A stretch of DNA of 46,686 nt from Rhodanobacter fulvus Jip2 (GCF_000264315.1 NZ_AJXU01000005.1:1-46686), one strand, 5' to 3'; counted from the stretch's first letter, positions 1-8,109 are shown. Numbers and translations are program-made. Notes: generated from the letters alone by a model not told the origin.

Positions 1-2
1 CA

Positions 3-980
3 AAATCGGGGGGACGTCGGGAGTCGCGCTCGTTGGGGCGGTTGTACTTGCCCGCGCTGGCCGGCTACCCGCGCCACCTGCTGAAACGCCTGCGCAACTA
101 TGCGCCCGACTTGCTGATCGGAGCATCCGACATTCCACATGTCGCCCTTGCACGATGGCTGTCGCTGCGCCTGAACGTGCCCTACGCCGTGGATCTTTAC
201 GACAATTTCGAAGGCTTTGGGCAGGCGCGCATACCCGGCATGGTGCCAGCGCTACGGCGTGCCGTACGTGGCGCGGCGTTGGTGACCACCACCAGCGAAC
301 CGCTGCGCGAACTGGTCGTTGAAGGCTACGGCGCGCAAGGCGAGATCATCGCCATGCCAAGTACGGTGGATCGATCCGTGTTCCGCCCGAAGGATCGATT
401 GGCCTCCCGGCAGTCGCTGGGGTTGCCGGCAGATGCACGCTTGATCGGCACTGCCGGTGGTCTCTACCGCGACAAAGGCATCGGCACGCTTTACGAAGCG
501 TGGAAGATCGTGGCGCAGCAGCGTCACGACGTGCACCTGGTGCTGGCCGGACCGGTGGATCCGGGGTTTCCGCCGCCAGCCGGCGATCGCATTCACCAAC
601 TTGGCATGCTGCCTCACGCCCGCACAGCAGAGTTGTTCAGCGCACTTGATGTGGGTGCCATCTGTATCCGCGACACGACATTTGGGCGCTATTGTTTTCC
701 GCAGAAAGCGTACGAAATGCTGGCCTGCCGGCTGCCCGTTGCCGCCGCGGACGTTGGGGCCATGTCACATCTTCTGGCGGACATGCGTCCGTACCTGTAC
801 CGCGCGGACGATGCCTCTGACCTCGCTCGTGCGCTGCTGCTTCAACTCGACCGGCCGGTGGTTGCCGACGTACCCATAGACGATTGGACCCAGCTGATCG
901 GCGCGCTCGAACCACACCTGCTTGCGCTCGGCGCGCGCGCCAGCGAGCTGACGCCCACGCTGAAGACCACGAATCAATAG
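3..980 (+). CDS. Glycosyltransferase family 4 (GT-B), 5' end cut by window
   Basis: The frame is open to the window edge, so the N-terminus lies upstream; the TTG at 33 is only the first possible start inside the window and is probably not the real one. The visible part covers the end of the acceptor domain and the whole donor-sugar domain of a GT-B enzyme. It contains a 'GTAGGLYRDKG' loop, the usual start of the second Rossmann fold, and a C-terminal 'KAYEMLACRLPVAAADVG' segment matching the E-x7-E nucleotide-sugar region of family 4. It probably adds a sugar to a lipid-linked glycan on the cytoplasmic face of the membrane. It runs convergent with galE, the two stop regions overlapping by 7 bases, and belongs to a polysaccharide locus. 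The sugar specificity cannot be read from the sequence. Confidence 0.8.
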   Translation, partial: KSGGRRESRSLGRLYLPALAGYPRHLLKRLRNYAPDLLIGASDIPHVALARWLSLRLNVPYAVDLYDNFEGFGQARIPGMVPALRRAVRGAALVTTTSEPLRELVVEGYGAQGEIIAMPSTVDRSVFRPKDRLASRQSLGLPADARLIGTAGGLYRDKGIGTLYEAWKIVAQQRHDVHLVLAGPVDPGFPPPAGDRIHQLGMLPHARTAELFSALDVGAICIRDTTFGRYCFPQKAYEMLACRLPVAAADVGAMSHLLADMRPYLYRADDASDLARALLLQLDRPVVADVPIDDWTQLIGALEPHLLALGARASELTPTLKTTNQ

Positions 981-1951
981 CGCGGCGCGCGATGCCAGCG
1001 CCATGCCGTTTCAATGATGGCGGGCATGGCATCGAACGATGGCCGCCACCCCAACACGTCGGCGGCGCGCGAACTGTCGGCCACCAGCGTCGGCGGATCA
1101 CCTGCCCGGCGCGGCTCAACAGCAAAGGGAATCGACTTGCCGGTAACCTGGCACGCGGCATCGATGACTTCCATCACGGAGTAGCCATGGCCGCTGCCGA
1201 GATTGAAGTGATGCGCGCCAGGGTGGGCATCGAGATAGCGCATGGCCAACAGATGCGCCGACGCCAGGTCGGCGACGTGCACGTAATCGCGCACGCAGGT
1301 GCCGTCTCGCGTTCCATAGTCATTGCCGAATATCCGCAAACCATTGCCCTCGCCCAGGGCGTTGCGGAGCACGTTGGGGATCAGATGGGTTTCCGGTGTG
1401 TGCGATTCGCCGATCTCGCCATCCGGGTCCGCGCCGGCGGCATTGAAGTAGCGCAGGGCAACGGAACGCAGCCCGTAGGCCTGCGCGGCATCCGCCAGCA
1501 TGCGCTCGACCATCAGCTTGCTGGCGCCATAGGGATTGATCGGCGAGGTCGGATGCGATTCATCGAGGTAATCGGCCACCGGCAATCCATAGACGGCCGC
1601 GGTGGACGAAAAGACCAGGCGATCGACGCTCGCGTGGCGCATGGCTTCCAGCAGGTTCAACGTACCTGTGACGTTGTTTTCGTAATACGCATACGGATGG
1701 CGCACCGACTCGCCCACTTGCGACAAGGCGCAGAAGTGCATGACGGCATCGAACTGGTGCGTCGCGAACAACGTTGCGAGCGCTGCCTTGTCCAGCAGGT
1801 CGCCTTCGACCAGATCCCCCCACCGAACCGCCGCGCGGTGACCGGTGGAAAGGTTGTCGAATACCGTCACCTTGCAGTTCGCGCGCGCCAGGGCCTTTGC
1901 CATGTGCGCACCGATGTAGCCGGCACCACCGCAAACCAGCACGTGCGTCAT
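974..1951 (-). CDS. galE: UDP-glucose 4-epimerase GalE
   Basis: Interconverts UDP-glucose and UDP-galactose with bound NAD+, in the cytosol, supplying UDP-galactose for glycan synthesis. This 325-residue extended SDR protein has the NAD-binding 'GGAGYIG' at residues 8-14, 'FSSTAAVYG' holding the catalytic Ser/Thr near 116-117, and the catalytic pair Tyr141 and Lys145 in 'NPYGASK'. 'RDYVHVADLASAH' is a GalE signature. The start at 1951 was chosen because the GGAGYIG fold begins at once and because the ATG overlaps the stop of the upstream glycosyltransferase as ATGA, a coupling arrangement; a longer frame would add 26 Arg/Cys-rich residues foreign to the family. It is last in a three-gene operon with two glycosyltransferases. 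The length is slightly below the usual 335-340. Confidence 0.93.
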   Translation of the reverse strand: MTHVLVCGGAGYIGAHMAKALARANCKVTVFDNLSTGHRAAVRWGDLVEGDLLDKAALATLFATHQFDAVMHFCALSQVGESVRHPYAYYENNVTGTLNLLEAMRHASVDRLVFSSTAAVYGLPVADYLDESHPTSPINPYGASKLMVERMLADAAQAYGLRSVALRYFNAAGADPDGEIGESHTPETHLIPNVLRNALGEGNGLRIFGNDYGTRDGTCVRDYVHVADLASAHLLAMRYLDAHPGAHHFNLGSGHGYSVMEVIDAACQVTGKSIPFAVEPRRAGDPPTLVADSSRAADVLGWRPSFDAMPAIIETAWRWHRAPRY

Positions 1952-3180
1952 GCGTGCGTCCCCTTCGATGGCATGCCGGAGGCGCAAGCGGCAAGCAGAT
2001 CGACATAGCCATCTGCAATGACGCCCCAATCCACGCGACTGGCGGCGGCATCGCGGATGCGCTTCGCGTGCTCGATCGCCTGCTCTGGATCGTCCAGCGT
2101 TGCCAGGATGGCTGCCGCCAGGGCCTCCGCATTCCTTGCATCGACACAGACGTCGGTTGCCGCATCACCGAGGAGGTCATGAACACCGGCCACTTCGCCC
2201 ACGACAACCGGACAACCGCAACCAATCGCCTCCATCAGCACCACCGGCAAGCCCTCTTGGTTGCCGGTGTCATCGCGAATGAAGGGGGCGACAAAAACGC
2301 TGGCACGACGATAAAGCTGCGGCAGCGCTGTCTGCGGCATGGCGCCGAGAAAATTCACACTGCTTTCGATGCCAAGCCGTAGGGCCTGGGCCCGCAACGA
2401 CGGCTCTTCCGGCCCGAAACCCGCGATGTTCAGTCGAACAGATGGCCGGCGGGCGAGCACCCGAGGCATCGCATCGAGCAAATACGGCAGTCCCTTCTTG
2501 GGCACCAACCTGCCCACGAAAAGCAGTTCGTCGGTGGCGCGTTCCTCCCTTGCTCCGGGAACGAAGCGCCTGCACAGGTCGACACCCATGGGCAGCACCG
2601 CCAGTTCCGGCGATGTGAGACCGATGGCCATCGCCTCATCCCGCATGGCACTACTGACGACAGTCATGGCGGAGGACGAAGCGGCCACGCGTCGCTTCAG
2701 CGCATTGAGGACGCGCCCGCGCAAACCGAACAAGTCCCCGCCATGTGACGTCACCAGATAAGGAATGGCGAAGCGGCGCCTCAGGCGAAGCGCAACCAAC
2801 CCTTGCGGGATCAGCCAATGCGCGTGAATGACGTCAATCCGCCGTTGTTTGAGCAGCCGCCTCGCCGCCGCGTATTGACCCAGTACGAACCCTGGTATCA
2901 GCAGCCATTTCCACGCATGACGCTGAAGGTTCGTGGCGATGCCGCCGTTGTTGACCAGGGTCTGCAGGCGACGGGGCGCATAGCGATAACGGATGACCTC
3001 GACCCCATCGAGCATGCCGTTGGGATCCGCACCCGGCGCGTCGGGCACCAGCGCGATGACATCCATCTTCGCGGTCAAACGACGCGACAGCTCGTGTACG
3101 AAACCCGGCTCCACATCATCGGCCCAGCGCGGATAGGTGGATGCCAACACCAGCACGACAGGCCTCACCGATTCACTCAT
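1948..3180 (-). CDS. Glycosyltransferase family 4
   Basis: A 410-residue GT-B glycosyltransferase, probably acting at the inner face of the inner membrane. The N-terminal domain begins with 'VVLVLASTYPRWADDVEPGF', typical of capsule and exopolysaccharide transferases. 'HAHWLIPQGL' and 'TSHGGDLFGLRG' form the acceptor-side cleft. 'LFVGRLVPKKG' opens the donor domain, and 'EGLPVVLMEAIGCGCPVV' is the E-x7-E-like nucleotide-sugar site. The ATG at 3180 is preferred to the GTG one codon earlier. The gene overlaps its upstream neighbour (GT2) by 8 bases and galE by 4, so the three are almost surely one transcript. Donor and acceptor are unknown; the adjacent galE makes galactose plausible but does not prove it. 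Confidence 0.88.
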   Translation of the reverse strand: MSESVRPVVLVLASTYPRWADDVEPGFVHELSRRLTAKMDVIALVPDAPGADPNGMLDGVEVIRYRYAPRRLQTLVNNGGIATNLQRHAWKWLLIPGFVLGQYAAARRLLKQRRIDVIHAHWLIPQGLVALRLRRRFAIPYLVTSHGGDLFGLRGRVLNALKRRVAASSSAMTVVSSAMRDEAMAIGLTSPELAVLPMGVDLCRRFVPGAREERATDELLFVGRLVPKKGLPYLLDAMPRVLARRPSVRLNIAGFGPEEPSLRAQALRLGIESSVNFLGAMPQTALPQLYRRASVFVAPFIRDDTGNQEGLPVVLMEAIGCGCPVVVGEVAGVHDLLGDAATDVCVDARNAEALAAAILATLDDPEQAIEHAKRIRDAAASRVDWGVIADGYVDLLAACASGMPSKGTHA

Positions 3181-4027
3181 CACGCCGATACGTCAACGCC
3201 GTGATCTGCTCGGAAATCAGCCCGATCAGGAACACGATCACCGCCGCACTCCACATCAGCGTGCTCATGTTGGTCAGCCGGTCATAAAGAAAAAAGGTGC
3301 GTGCGTAGTTGGCCAGGCCCAGCAGGAAAAACACGCCGCTGGCCGGCACGAACAACTTCAGCGGCGAGTACAGCGTGGCGATCTTGAAGATGATCAGCAG
3401 GAAGCGCACGCCGTCGTGCAGCGGGCGGATGTGGCTTTTGCCCACGCGTTGGGCGGCGGTGATCGGTACGTAGGCGACCGGGTAGGCGCTGCGGAAAAAC
3501 GCCATGGTGCTGGTGGTGGGGTAGCTGAAGCCGTTGGGCAGCAGGTGGATGAACTCGCTGAATTTGTCGGCGCGCACGGCGCGGAAGCCGGAGGTGAGGT
3601 CGGCCACGTGATGGCCGGTCATGCGGCTAGCGAGCCAGTTGTACAAGGTGTTGGCCAGGCCGCGGCCGACGCCGGCCTGGCTGCCCCAGTTGCGCGCGCC
3701 GACCACCATGTCGTAGCCCTGCTGCAGTTTTCCCAGCAGGCGCGCCACATCGGCGGGATCGTGCTGGCCGTCGCCATCCATGAACACCAGGATGTCGCCG
3801 CTGGCCATGCGCGCGCCGCGCTTGATGGCTGCGCCGTTGCCCATGGAATACGGGGAGGAAAGGCATTGCACGCCGGCGTTGGCACACACATCGCGCGTGG
3901 TGTCGGTGCTGCCGTCGTCGACCACGATGATTTCGGCGTCGGGGTGCATGGCGCGCAAACGTGGCAACAACTCGGCCAGCGCAGGCGCCTCGTTTTTGGC
4001 GGGCAGGACGATGCTCAGGCGGTTCAA
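3173..4027 (-). CDS. Membrane-anchored glycosyltransferase family 2
   Basis: A 284-residue GT-A protein of the dolichol-phosphate-mannose-synthase/GtrB kind. Visible motifs are 'VLPAKNEAPAL' at the start, 'IIVVDDGSTD' (UDP-sugar binding), 'FMDGDGQHDP' (the D-x-D metal site, near residues 83-92) and 'DLTSGFRAVR'. Two hydrophobic segments near 222-242 and 253-275 are membrane helices, which would anchor it for transfer of a sugar to polyprenyl phosphate. It is first in the operon with the family 4 transferase and galE, transcribed right to left. The leader is short and a REP-like palindrome lies about 80 bases upstream, so the promoter should sit between 4028 and 4104. The exact sugar is unknown. 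Confidence 0.87.
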   Translation of the reverse strand: MNRLSIVLPAKNEAPALAELLPRLRAMHPDAEIIVVDDGSTDTTRDVCANAGVQCLSSPYSMGNGAAIKRGARMASGDILVFMDGDGQHDPADVARLLGKLQQGYDMVVGARNWGSQAGVGRGLANTLYNWLASRMTGHHVADLTSGFRAVRADKFSEFIHLLPNGFSYPTTSTMAFFRSAYPVAYVPITAAQRVGKSHIRPLHDGVRFLLIIFKIATLYSPLKLFVPASGVFFLLGLANYARTFFLYDRLTNMSTLMWSAAVIVFLIGLISEQITALTYRRDE

Positions 4028-4104
4028 ACAGATGCTCCCCCGGGTGAACGCAAATCATAGCGTGAAGATCAGGAGGTTGTTTGCGGTGGTCGGCACGCTT
4101 TGTT

Positions 4105-4186
4105 GCAGGAGCGACTTCAGTCGCGATGCTCTTCTGAATATCGAAAGACGAAACCAAGAGCATCGCGGCTGAAGCCGCTCCCACAG
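4105..4186. repeat. REP-like palindrome, family A, copy 1
   Basis: Two inverted arms, one ending in GACTTCAGTCGCGATGCTCTT and the other beginning AAGAGCATCGCGGCTGAAG, enclose a short AT-richer loop. The arms differ slightly (GACTTCAGTC against GGCTGAAGCC), so each arm is also a small palindrome by itself. It lies between the GT2 promoter region and the vapC stop. Copies 2-6 are at 4963, 7866, 11626, 28562 and 39953. Confidence 0.85.
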
Positions 4187-4218
4187 GGGCGCGCGCATGC
4201 TTGCACCCACCGCATGCG

Positions 4219-4605
4219 CTACCAAATCACCTCGATATCGAACTGCTCCATCGCAGGATCACAGCTGACCAGCGGCAGCTTTTCCCAATCGGATTGCGCG
4301 GCCAGCATGCGATCGAAAGGGTCTCGATGATCTGCCGGCCACATGCCGGCCTTGAGTGCGTGTTCGGTCGTGATGGAAAGCTGCATGGCGCCCAGGCCGT
4401 GCAAAGCGGCCGGGTAATCGGCAACCACCCGCTTCGCGCCGGGCAGCTTGCCGAGACGAGACTTGGTAGCGATCTCCCAGGCGGACGCAGCGCTGACCAT
4501 GATCTCGGTGCTGTCATCCTCCAGCAAACCAAGCGCACGCGAGGAAAGCTGTCCCGGTTCCATCAACGCCCACAGAAAAGCATGCGTATCGAGCAGTATT
4601 CTCAT
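4219..4605 (-). CDS. vapC: VapC-family PIN-domain toxin
   Basis: A 128-residue PIN-domain ribonuclease, the toxin of a type II toxin-antitoxin pair; relatives cleave tRNA or rRNA when released from the antitoxin. The start 'MRILLDTHAFLWAL' gives the first acidic residue, Asp6. 'SAASAWEIATKSRLGKL' gives Glu44 and is the hallmark of this VapC subgroup. 'HRDPFDRMLAAQ' supplies Asp95 and Asp98, and 'LVSCDPAM' supplies Asp116. All acidic metal ligands are therefore present and the protein looks intact. The ATG overlaps the antitoxin stop by 4 bases (ATGA), giving translational coupling with antitoxin first. Confidence 0.9.
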   Translation of the reverse strand: MRILLDTHAFLWALMEPGQLSSRALGLLEDDSTEIMVSAASAWEIATKSRLGKLPGAKRVVADYPAALHGLGAMQLSITTEHALKAGMWPADHRDPFDRMLAAQSDWEKLPLVSCDPAMEQFDIEVIW

Positions 4606-4829
4606 TTGCCTTCCCAGGCAGCCAGTTCGCCATCCGGCAATGCGTCGAAAAAACTGCTGTCCACATGTCCCTTGATGAAACCCAACTTCCGCTTCGGCGT
4701 CTCCAGCGGCATCAACCGCGCGTACGGCTTACCTGCTTTGGAAAGCACAATCTCCTCTCCCGCGTGCGCCTTGTCCAAGAGCCGCGAGAGGTGGGTCTTG
4801 GCTTCATGCACATTGATAATTTCCGACAT
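4602..4829 (-). CDS. vapB: Phd/YefM-family antitoxin VapB
   Basis: A 75-residue antitoxin. The N-terminal part, 'INVHEAKTHLSRLLDKAHAG' followed by 'EEIVLSKAGKPYARLMP', is the Phd/YefM DNA-binding and dimerisation fold. The tail, rich in Lys, Phe and acidic residues, would wrap and block the toxin. A strong ribosome site (AAGGAGG) stands 8 bases before the ATG, consistent with antitoxin being made in excess. It probably represses its own promoter together with the toxin through the repeats just upstream. The leader region 4830-5062 is otherwise empty apart from a REP-like repeat and a degenerate half copy near 4905-4935. Confidence 0.9.
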   Translation of the reverse strand: MSEIINVHEAKTHLSRLLDKAHAGEEIVLSKAGKPYARLMPLETPKRKLGFIKGHVDSSFFDALPDGELAAWEGK

Positions 4830-4842
4830 GGTGGCCTCCTTA

Positions 4843-4863
4843 GCTAAGTCCTGTGGCTAAGTC
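4843..4863 (-). promoter_or_regulatory. Candidate VapB operator: direct repeat GCTAAGTC x2
   Basis: The octamer GCTAAGTC occurs at 4843-4850 and again at 4856-4863, 13 bases apart. The nearer copy abuts the antitoxin ribosome-binding site and both lie where the promoter should be. Direct or inverted repeats in this position usually bind the antitoxin-toxin complex. Function is inferred from position only. Confidence 0.45.
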
Positions 4864-4962
4864 TACCATCTGTGGCGACCAGTCACGCCGGAAACAGATC
4901 AGTAGTTCCGTCGCAGCGACTTCGGTCGCGACGCGTGAAGGTGGGGAGGTTGCTGGAGGCTT

Positions 4963-5042
4963 TGTGGGAGCGACTTCAGTCGCGATGCCTTTGAGTCTTG
5001 AAATGCGAAATCAAGAGCATCGCGACTGAAGTCGCTCCCACA
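4963..5042. repeat. REP-like palindrome, family A, copy 2
   Basis: TGTGGGAGCGACTTCAGTCG opens the left arm and its complement closes the right arm at 5042. The loop is about 25 bases. It is placed between the start of the VapBC pair and the stop of the response-regulator gene. A weathered single arm (GCAGCGACTTCGGTCGCGAC) lies just to the left, near 4912. Confidence 0.85.
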
Positions 5043-5062
5043 GGGAATGCGCAGATTACGGC

Positions 5063-5632
5063 CTAGCGGAACAAGTCATGCGGATCGGGCATGGCGATAT
5101 CGGGAATCGCGTCGTGCTCGAGTTCCGTATCCGTGTGAGCGGGTGTCTCGTCGTGGCTGCGTTCGCGGATCACCAGCCGACCGGTCTTGGTGAGGTGCTG
5201 GATGCGGGCGAAAACCTCGCTGCGTCCGAACGGCTTTTTCATGAAGTCGTCGGCACCGAAGCGCTGCACGTAGAACTGCTCGGTGGCCTGCAGGTTGCCG
5301 CTGATCATCACGATGGGAATGGTCTGCGTGGCCGGGTCGCGGCGCAGCGCGCGCAGTACCGCAAAGCCGTTCATGCCGGGCAGCACGATGTCCAGGAAGA
5401 TCAGGTCGGGTTGTTCGACCTGGGCCATTTCGAGGGCGGTCTCGCCGTCGGGAGCCTTGAACACCACGTGGCCTTCCTGGCTGAGCATCTTGCCCAGCAC
5501 GGCGCGGATGGTGGATGAATCGTCCACGACCAACACGCGCGCGCCACGGGGCAAGTCGGCACGGGGCACCGCGCGGCGATCGGCAGGGGCACCTCTTCCC
5601 AGCAATCGCTTGATCCGCTCAAAACCCGCCAT
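5063..5632 (-). CDS. CheY-like single-domain response regulator
   Basis: A 189-residue cytosolic protein with one receiver domain at about residues 32-150. The phospho-acceptor is Asp81 in 'LIFLDIVLPGMNG'. Asp37/Asp38 ('LVVDDSST') form the acidic pocket, Ser111 is the switch residue in 'IVMISG', and Lys133 lies in 'MKKPFG'. There is no output domain. A basic 30-residue N-terminal extension and an acidic, His/Asp-rich tail flank the receiver. 'VVDDSSTIRAVLGKML' resembles PilG/PilH twitching-motility regulators, but no pil or che genes adjoin it, so the partner is unknown. AAGGAGG precedes the ATG by 11 bases. It appears to be monocistronic. Confidence 0.87.
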   Translation of the reverse strand: MAGFERIKRLLGRGAPADRRAVPRADLPRGARVLVVDDSSTIRAVLGKMLSQEGHVVFKAPDGETALEMAQVEQPDLIFLDIVLPGMNGFAVLRALRRDPATQTIPIVMISGNLQATEQFYVQRFGADDFMKKPFGRSEVFARIQHLTKTGRLVIRERSHDETPAHTDTELEHDAIPDIAMPDPHDLFR

Positions 5633-5703
5633 AGCAAACCTGCCTCCTTTTGGATAGTGCGTTCAGTCTCGGTGCATAAGTGCCCGTACGCAAGGCAAAT
5701 GAA

Positions 5704-6606
5704 TCACGTCGCCAACCAGAGGTTGGCCAATGGCACGGTCAACAAGGAAATCAGGATGCCCACACCGAGTACGGTATTGGCCAGTTCGGGGTCAAGCCCG
5801 TATTCGTCGGCGAGGATAGCCGCCGACACCATCGGCGCCATCGCCGCTTGCAACACGCCCACGGCCAGCACCAGTCCGCCGATACCCGTGGCGACGCCCA
5901 ATGCCAGGCAAAGCAGCGGCGCCAGCAAGAGTTTCCAGCCCAGTCCCATGCTGGCCGCGAGCCATTGCCCCTGCGAGCCCCGCAGCTTGAACTGCATACC
6001 CACGGAAAAAAGCGCCAACGGTGTCATGGTGGCGCCGATCGGCGAAAACACACTATCGAGCAGCACCGGCCAGCCGCCGCACTGGCCGGCGATCGCACCC
6101 AGCACCAGCGCAATGAACGGGGGAAACAGCACCACCCGCCGCGCGATCAGCCGCGGGCTGGCAACGGCGCCGGCATAGATGGAAGTCACCACGATGCCGG
6201 CCGACGCCAGGATCATGAAGGTGCCCAGCTGGTCCGCGACGATCGCCAGCGACAGGCCTTCCTTGCCACGCAGCGCCTGCAGCAGCGGATAACCCATGAA
6301 GCCGGTGTTGCCCAAGCCACAGACCAGGATCAGCGCGCCGATGCGCTGCCGCGACCAGCCCAGCCTGGCACCCAGCACGCCGAACAGCAGCCACGCGCCG
6401 CCGAAGGTCAGCCACATCGACGCCACCAGGAACCACAGCTGTGGATTGAAGGTGACGCGCGGAATCAGCTCCAGCACCAGCGCCGGCAGCGCCACGTTGA
6501 GCACCCACCAGTTGAGCGACGCGACCATCCCGGCGGGCGGCCGCGCATAACGCGCCACCAACGTGCCCAGCACCAGGCACACGAACAACATCAACATCGC
6601 ACTCAT
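5704..6606 (-). CDS. AEC-family (auxin efflux carrier-like) transporter
   Basis: A 300-residue inner-membrane protein made almost wholly of hydrophobic helices (about ten). It shows the duplicated five-helix plan of the AEC/BASS-like permeases, with the conserved 'GLGNTGFMGYPLL' break in the fourth helix and 'GVLQAAMAPMVSAAILADEY' in the second half. Bacterial relatives export or exchange small organic acids such as malate; the substrate here cannot be told. The ATG at 6606 places the first helix at the N-terminus; an ATG at 6639 would add 11 residues, and neither has a clear ribosome site. It is divergent from the kinase gene at 6726, sharing a short promoter region. Confidence 0.85.
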   Translation of the reverse strand: MSAMLMLFVCLVLGTLVARYARPPAGMVASLNWWVLNVALPALVLELIPRVTFNPQLWFLVASMWLTFGGAWLLFGVLGARLGWSRQRIGALILVCGLGNTGFMGYPLLQALRGKEGLSLAIVADQLGTFMILASAGIVVTSIYAGAVASPRLIARRVVLFPPFIALVLGAIAGQCGGWPVLLDSVFSPIGATMTPLALFSVGMQFKLRGSQGQWLAASMGLGWKLLLAPLLCLALGVATGIGGLVLAVGVLQAAMAPMVSAAILADEYGLDPELANTVLGVGILISLLTVPLANLWLAT

Positions 6607-6725
6607 CAGCGGCGGCACATGGACGAAACAGCCGTCCATTAGACGCGATGCGGACGCGGCACGAAAGCGCGCCGTGGCGGCTTTCGGCCATAATCCTGCG
6701 CTTTCGTCCTGTCAAAACCGGATTG

Positions 6726-7856
6726 ATGAACGACTCCACCCATCGCGCCCACGGCCTGGCCGGCGACAACACGCCGCCGGATTGGCCGGCGCTGACAACC
6801 GCCGAGGTTGAAACGCTGCTGGCCGGTTATCCGCAGGTCGGCCGGTTCGGCGCCATTCGCTGGCACAGCCCGCGTCCCCTGTCGGCCGCCTGTCTGGTGG
6901 AAACCGCGCGCGGCAATGTGTTCGTGAAGCGGCATCACCGCCGCGTGCGCTCGGTCGCCACACTGAGCGAGGAGCATCGCTTCATCGCGCACCTGCGCCA
7001 CGCCGGCCTGCCGATTCCCGCGGTGTTGCGCGATGCACAGGCGCGTACGGCCGTGGCCATCGGCGACTGGGTTTACGAGGTGCATGAACAGGCGCAAGGC
7101 ACCGACCTCTATCGCGAGGCGATCTCGTGGGAACCGCTGCCCGTCAGCGACCACGCGCTGGTGGCCGGGCGCACGCTGGCGACGCTGCACAACGCCGCCG
7201 AAGGCTATGCCGCGCCCCAGCGCGATACGCACATCCTGGTCGCACGCAGCGAGCTGATCCTTGCTGCCGACCCCATCGCTGCGCTGCAGGCGCAACTGCC
7301 ATCACGGCCCGGTCTGGCCGGCTATCTTGCCGGGCGCAATTGGACGTCCGAACTCGGCGAGCTTCTGGCGCCATGGCATGCCACCGCGCAGCCGTTGCTG
7401 GCACGCCAGCCACAGCTGTGGACGCACGGCGACTGGCACGTTTCCAACCTGTGCTGGAGCGACAGCAGCGCGGGCGCGCACATCACCGACGTGCTGGATT
7501 TCGGCCTCGCGGCGGCCAACTTCGCGCTGTTCGATATCGCCACCGCCATCGAGCGCAATGCGATCGCGTGGCTGGCCCTGGACGACCATGCGGCGCATGC
7601 GGACATCGCCTGCGCGCTGGTCACCGGCTATCGACAGGTGCGGCCGCTGGATCGCGCGGACGTCCGTTTGTTGGCCGATCTGCTGCCGCTGGTGCATGTG
7701 GATTTCGCGCTCTCGGAGGTGGAGTACTTCCACGCCATCACGCAATCGCGCGCCAATGCCGACGTGGCCTACGACACGTTCTTGCGTGGACATGCCGCCT
7801 GGTTCGGCACTCGCGCGGGTCAATCACTGCTGCAAGCGATCCGCAGCTGCATGTAG
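6726..7856 (+). CDS. APH-fold phosphotransferase (protein-kinase-like small-molecule kinase)
   Basis: A 376-residue cytosolic kinase of the aminoglycoside/choline/homoserine kinase superfamily. 'GNVFVKRHHRRVR' is the ATP-binding Lys strand. 'LWTHGDWHVSNLCW' is the catalytic loop with the HGDxHxxN pattern, and 'VLDFGLAA' carries the metal-binding Asp. 'HRFIAHLRHAGLPIPAVL' is the usual linker. The ATG at 6726 is used; an earlier start would add 26 basic residues. No resistance phenotype should be assumed: most chromosomal members act on choline, homoserine, thiamin or sugars. The next genes import thiamin, so a thiamin-kinase-like role is possible but speculative. The TAG stop lies inside a repeat fragment. 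Confidence 0.8.
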   Translation: MNDSTHRAHGLAGDNTPPDWPALTTAEVETLLAGYPQVGRFGAIRWHSPRPLSAACLVETARGNVFVKRHHRRVRSVATLSEEHRFIAHLRHAGLPIPAVLRDAQARTAVAIGDWVYEVHEQAQGTDLYREAISWEPLPVSDHALVAGRTLATLHNAAEGYAAPQRDTHILVARSELILAADPIAALQAQLPSRPGLAGYLAGRNWTSELGELLAPWHATAQPLLARQPQLWTHGDWHVSNLCWSDSSAGAHITDVLDFGLAAANFALFDIATAIERNAIAWLALDDHAAHADIACALVTGYRQVRPLDRADVRLLADLLPLVHVDFALSEVEYFHAITQSRANADVAYDTFLRGHAAWFGTRAGQSLLQAIRSCM

Positions 7857-7943
7857 GAGCGCACCCTGTGGGAGCGGCTTCAGCCGCGATGCTTTTGGCT
7901 CCGATCAAACAAGAGCATCGCGACTGAAGTCGCCCCCCCACAG
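7852..7943. repeat. Composite repeat: family B fragment joined to REP-like family A, copy 3
   Basis: Bases 7852-7870 (TGTAGGAGCGCACCCTGTG) are identical to the first 19 bases of the family B palindrome at 14007. The family A palindrome (7866-7943) then follows without a gap, sharing the CTGTG. The kinase stop codon TAG (7854-7856) is part of the family B fragment. The loop of the family A copy is short and AT-richer. The palindrome separates the kinase gene from the riboswitch and could stop its transcription. Confidence 0.8.
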
Positions 7944-7992
7944 CGCGCATGCAGCCGCCCCGCACCATTCCGTGCTTAAATACGCATTCTTG

Positions 7993-8070
7993 AAGCGGGG
8001 GTGCCTGGCGTTTGCCGGGCTGAGAGAGTCCCTTGGAACCTGATCCGGTTTGCACCGGCGTAGGGAGCTT
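7993..8070 (+). promoter_or_regulatory. TPP riboswitch (THI element)
   Basis: All conserved blocks of the thiamin-pyrophosphate aptamer are present in order: GGGGGTGCC, then GGGCTGAGAGAG, then GGAACCTGATCCGG, then CACCGGCGTAGGGAGC. P1 forms from AAGC (7993-7996) and GCTT (8067-8070). CTGATCCGGTTTGCACCGGCG makes the pyrophosphate-binding arm and CTGAGAG the pyrimidine-binding arm. In this class, bound TPP lowers expression of the downstream genes, here a TonB receptor and PnuT. Confidence 0.95.
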
Positions 8071-8074
8071 GATA

Positions 8075-8109
8075 CGGATCGATGCATCTTTCATGGATGG
8101 GTCGATCCG
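8075..8109 (+). promoter_or_regulatory. Candidate expression-platform hairpin of the TPP riboswitch
   Basis: CGGATCGA (8075-8082) pairs perfectly with TCGATCCG (8102-8109) around a 19-base loop that contains an in-frame ATG (8093). It starts five bases after the aptamer. No T-run follows, so it is not a simple intrinsic terminator; it could control translation or Rho access. The role is inferred. Confidence 0.5.
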
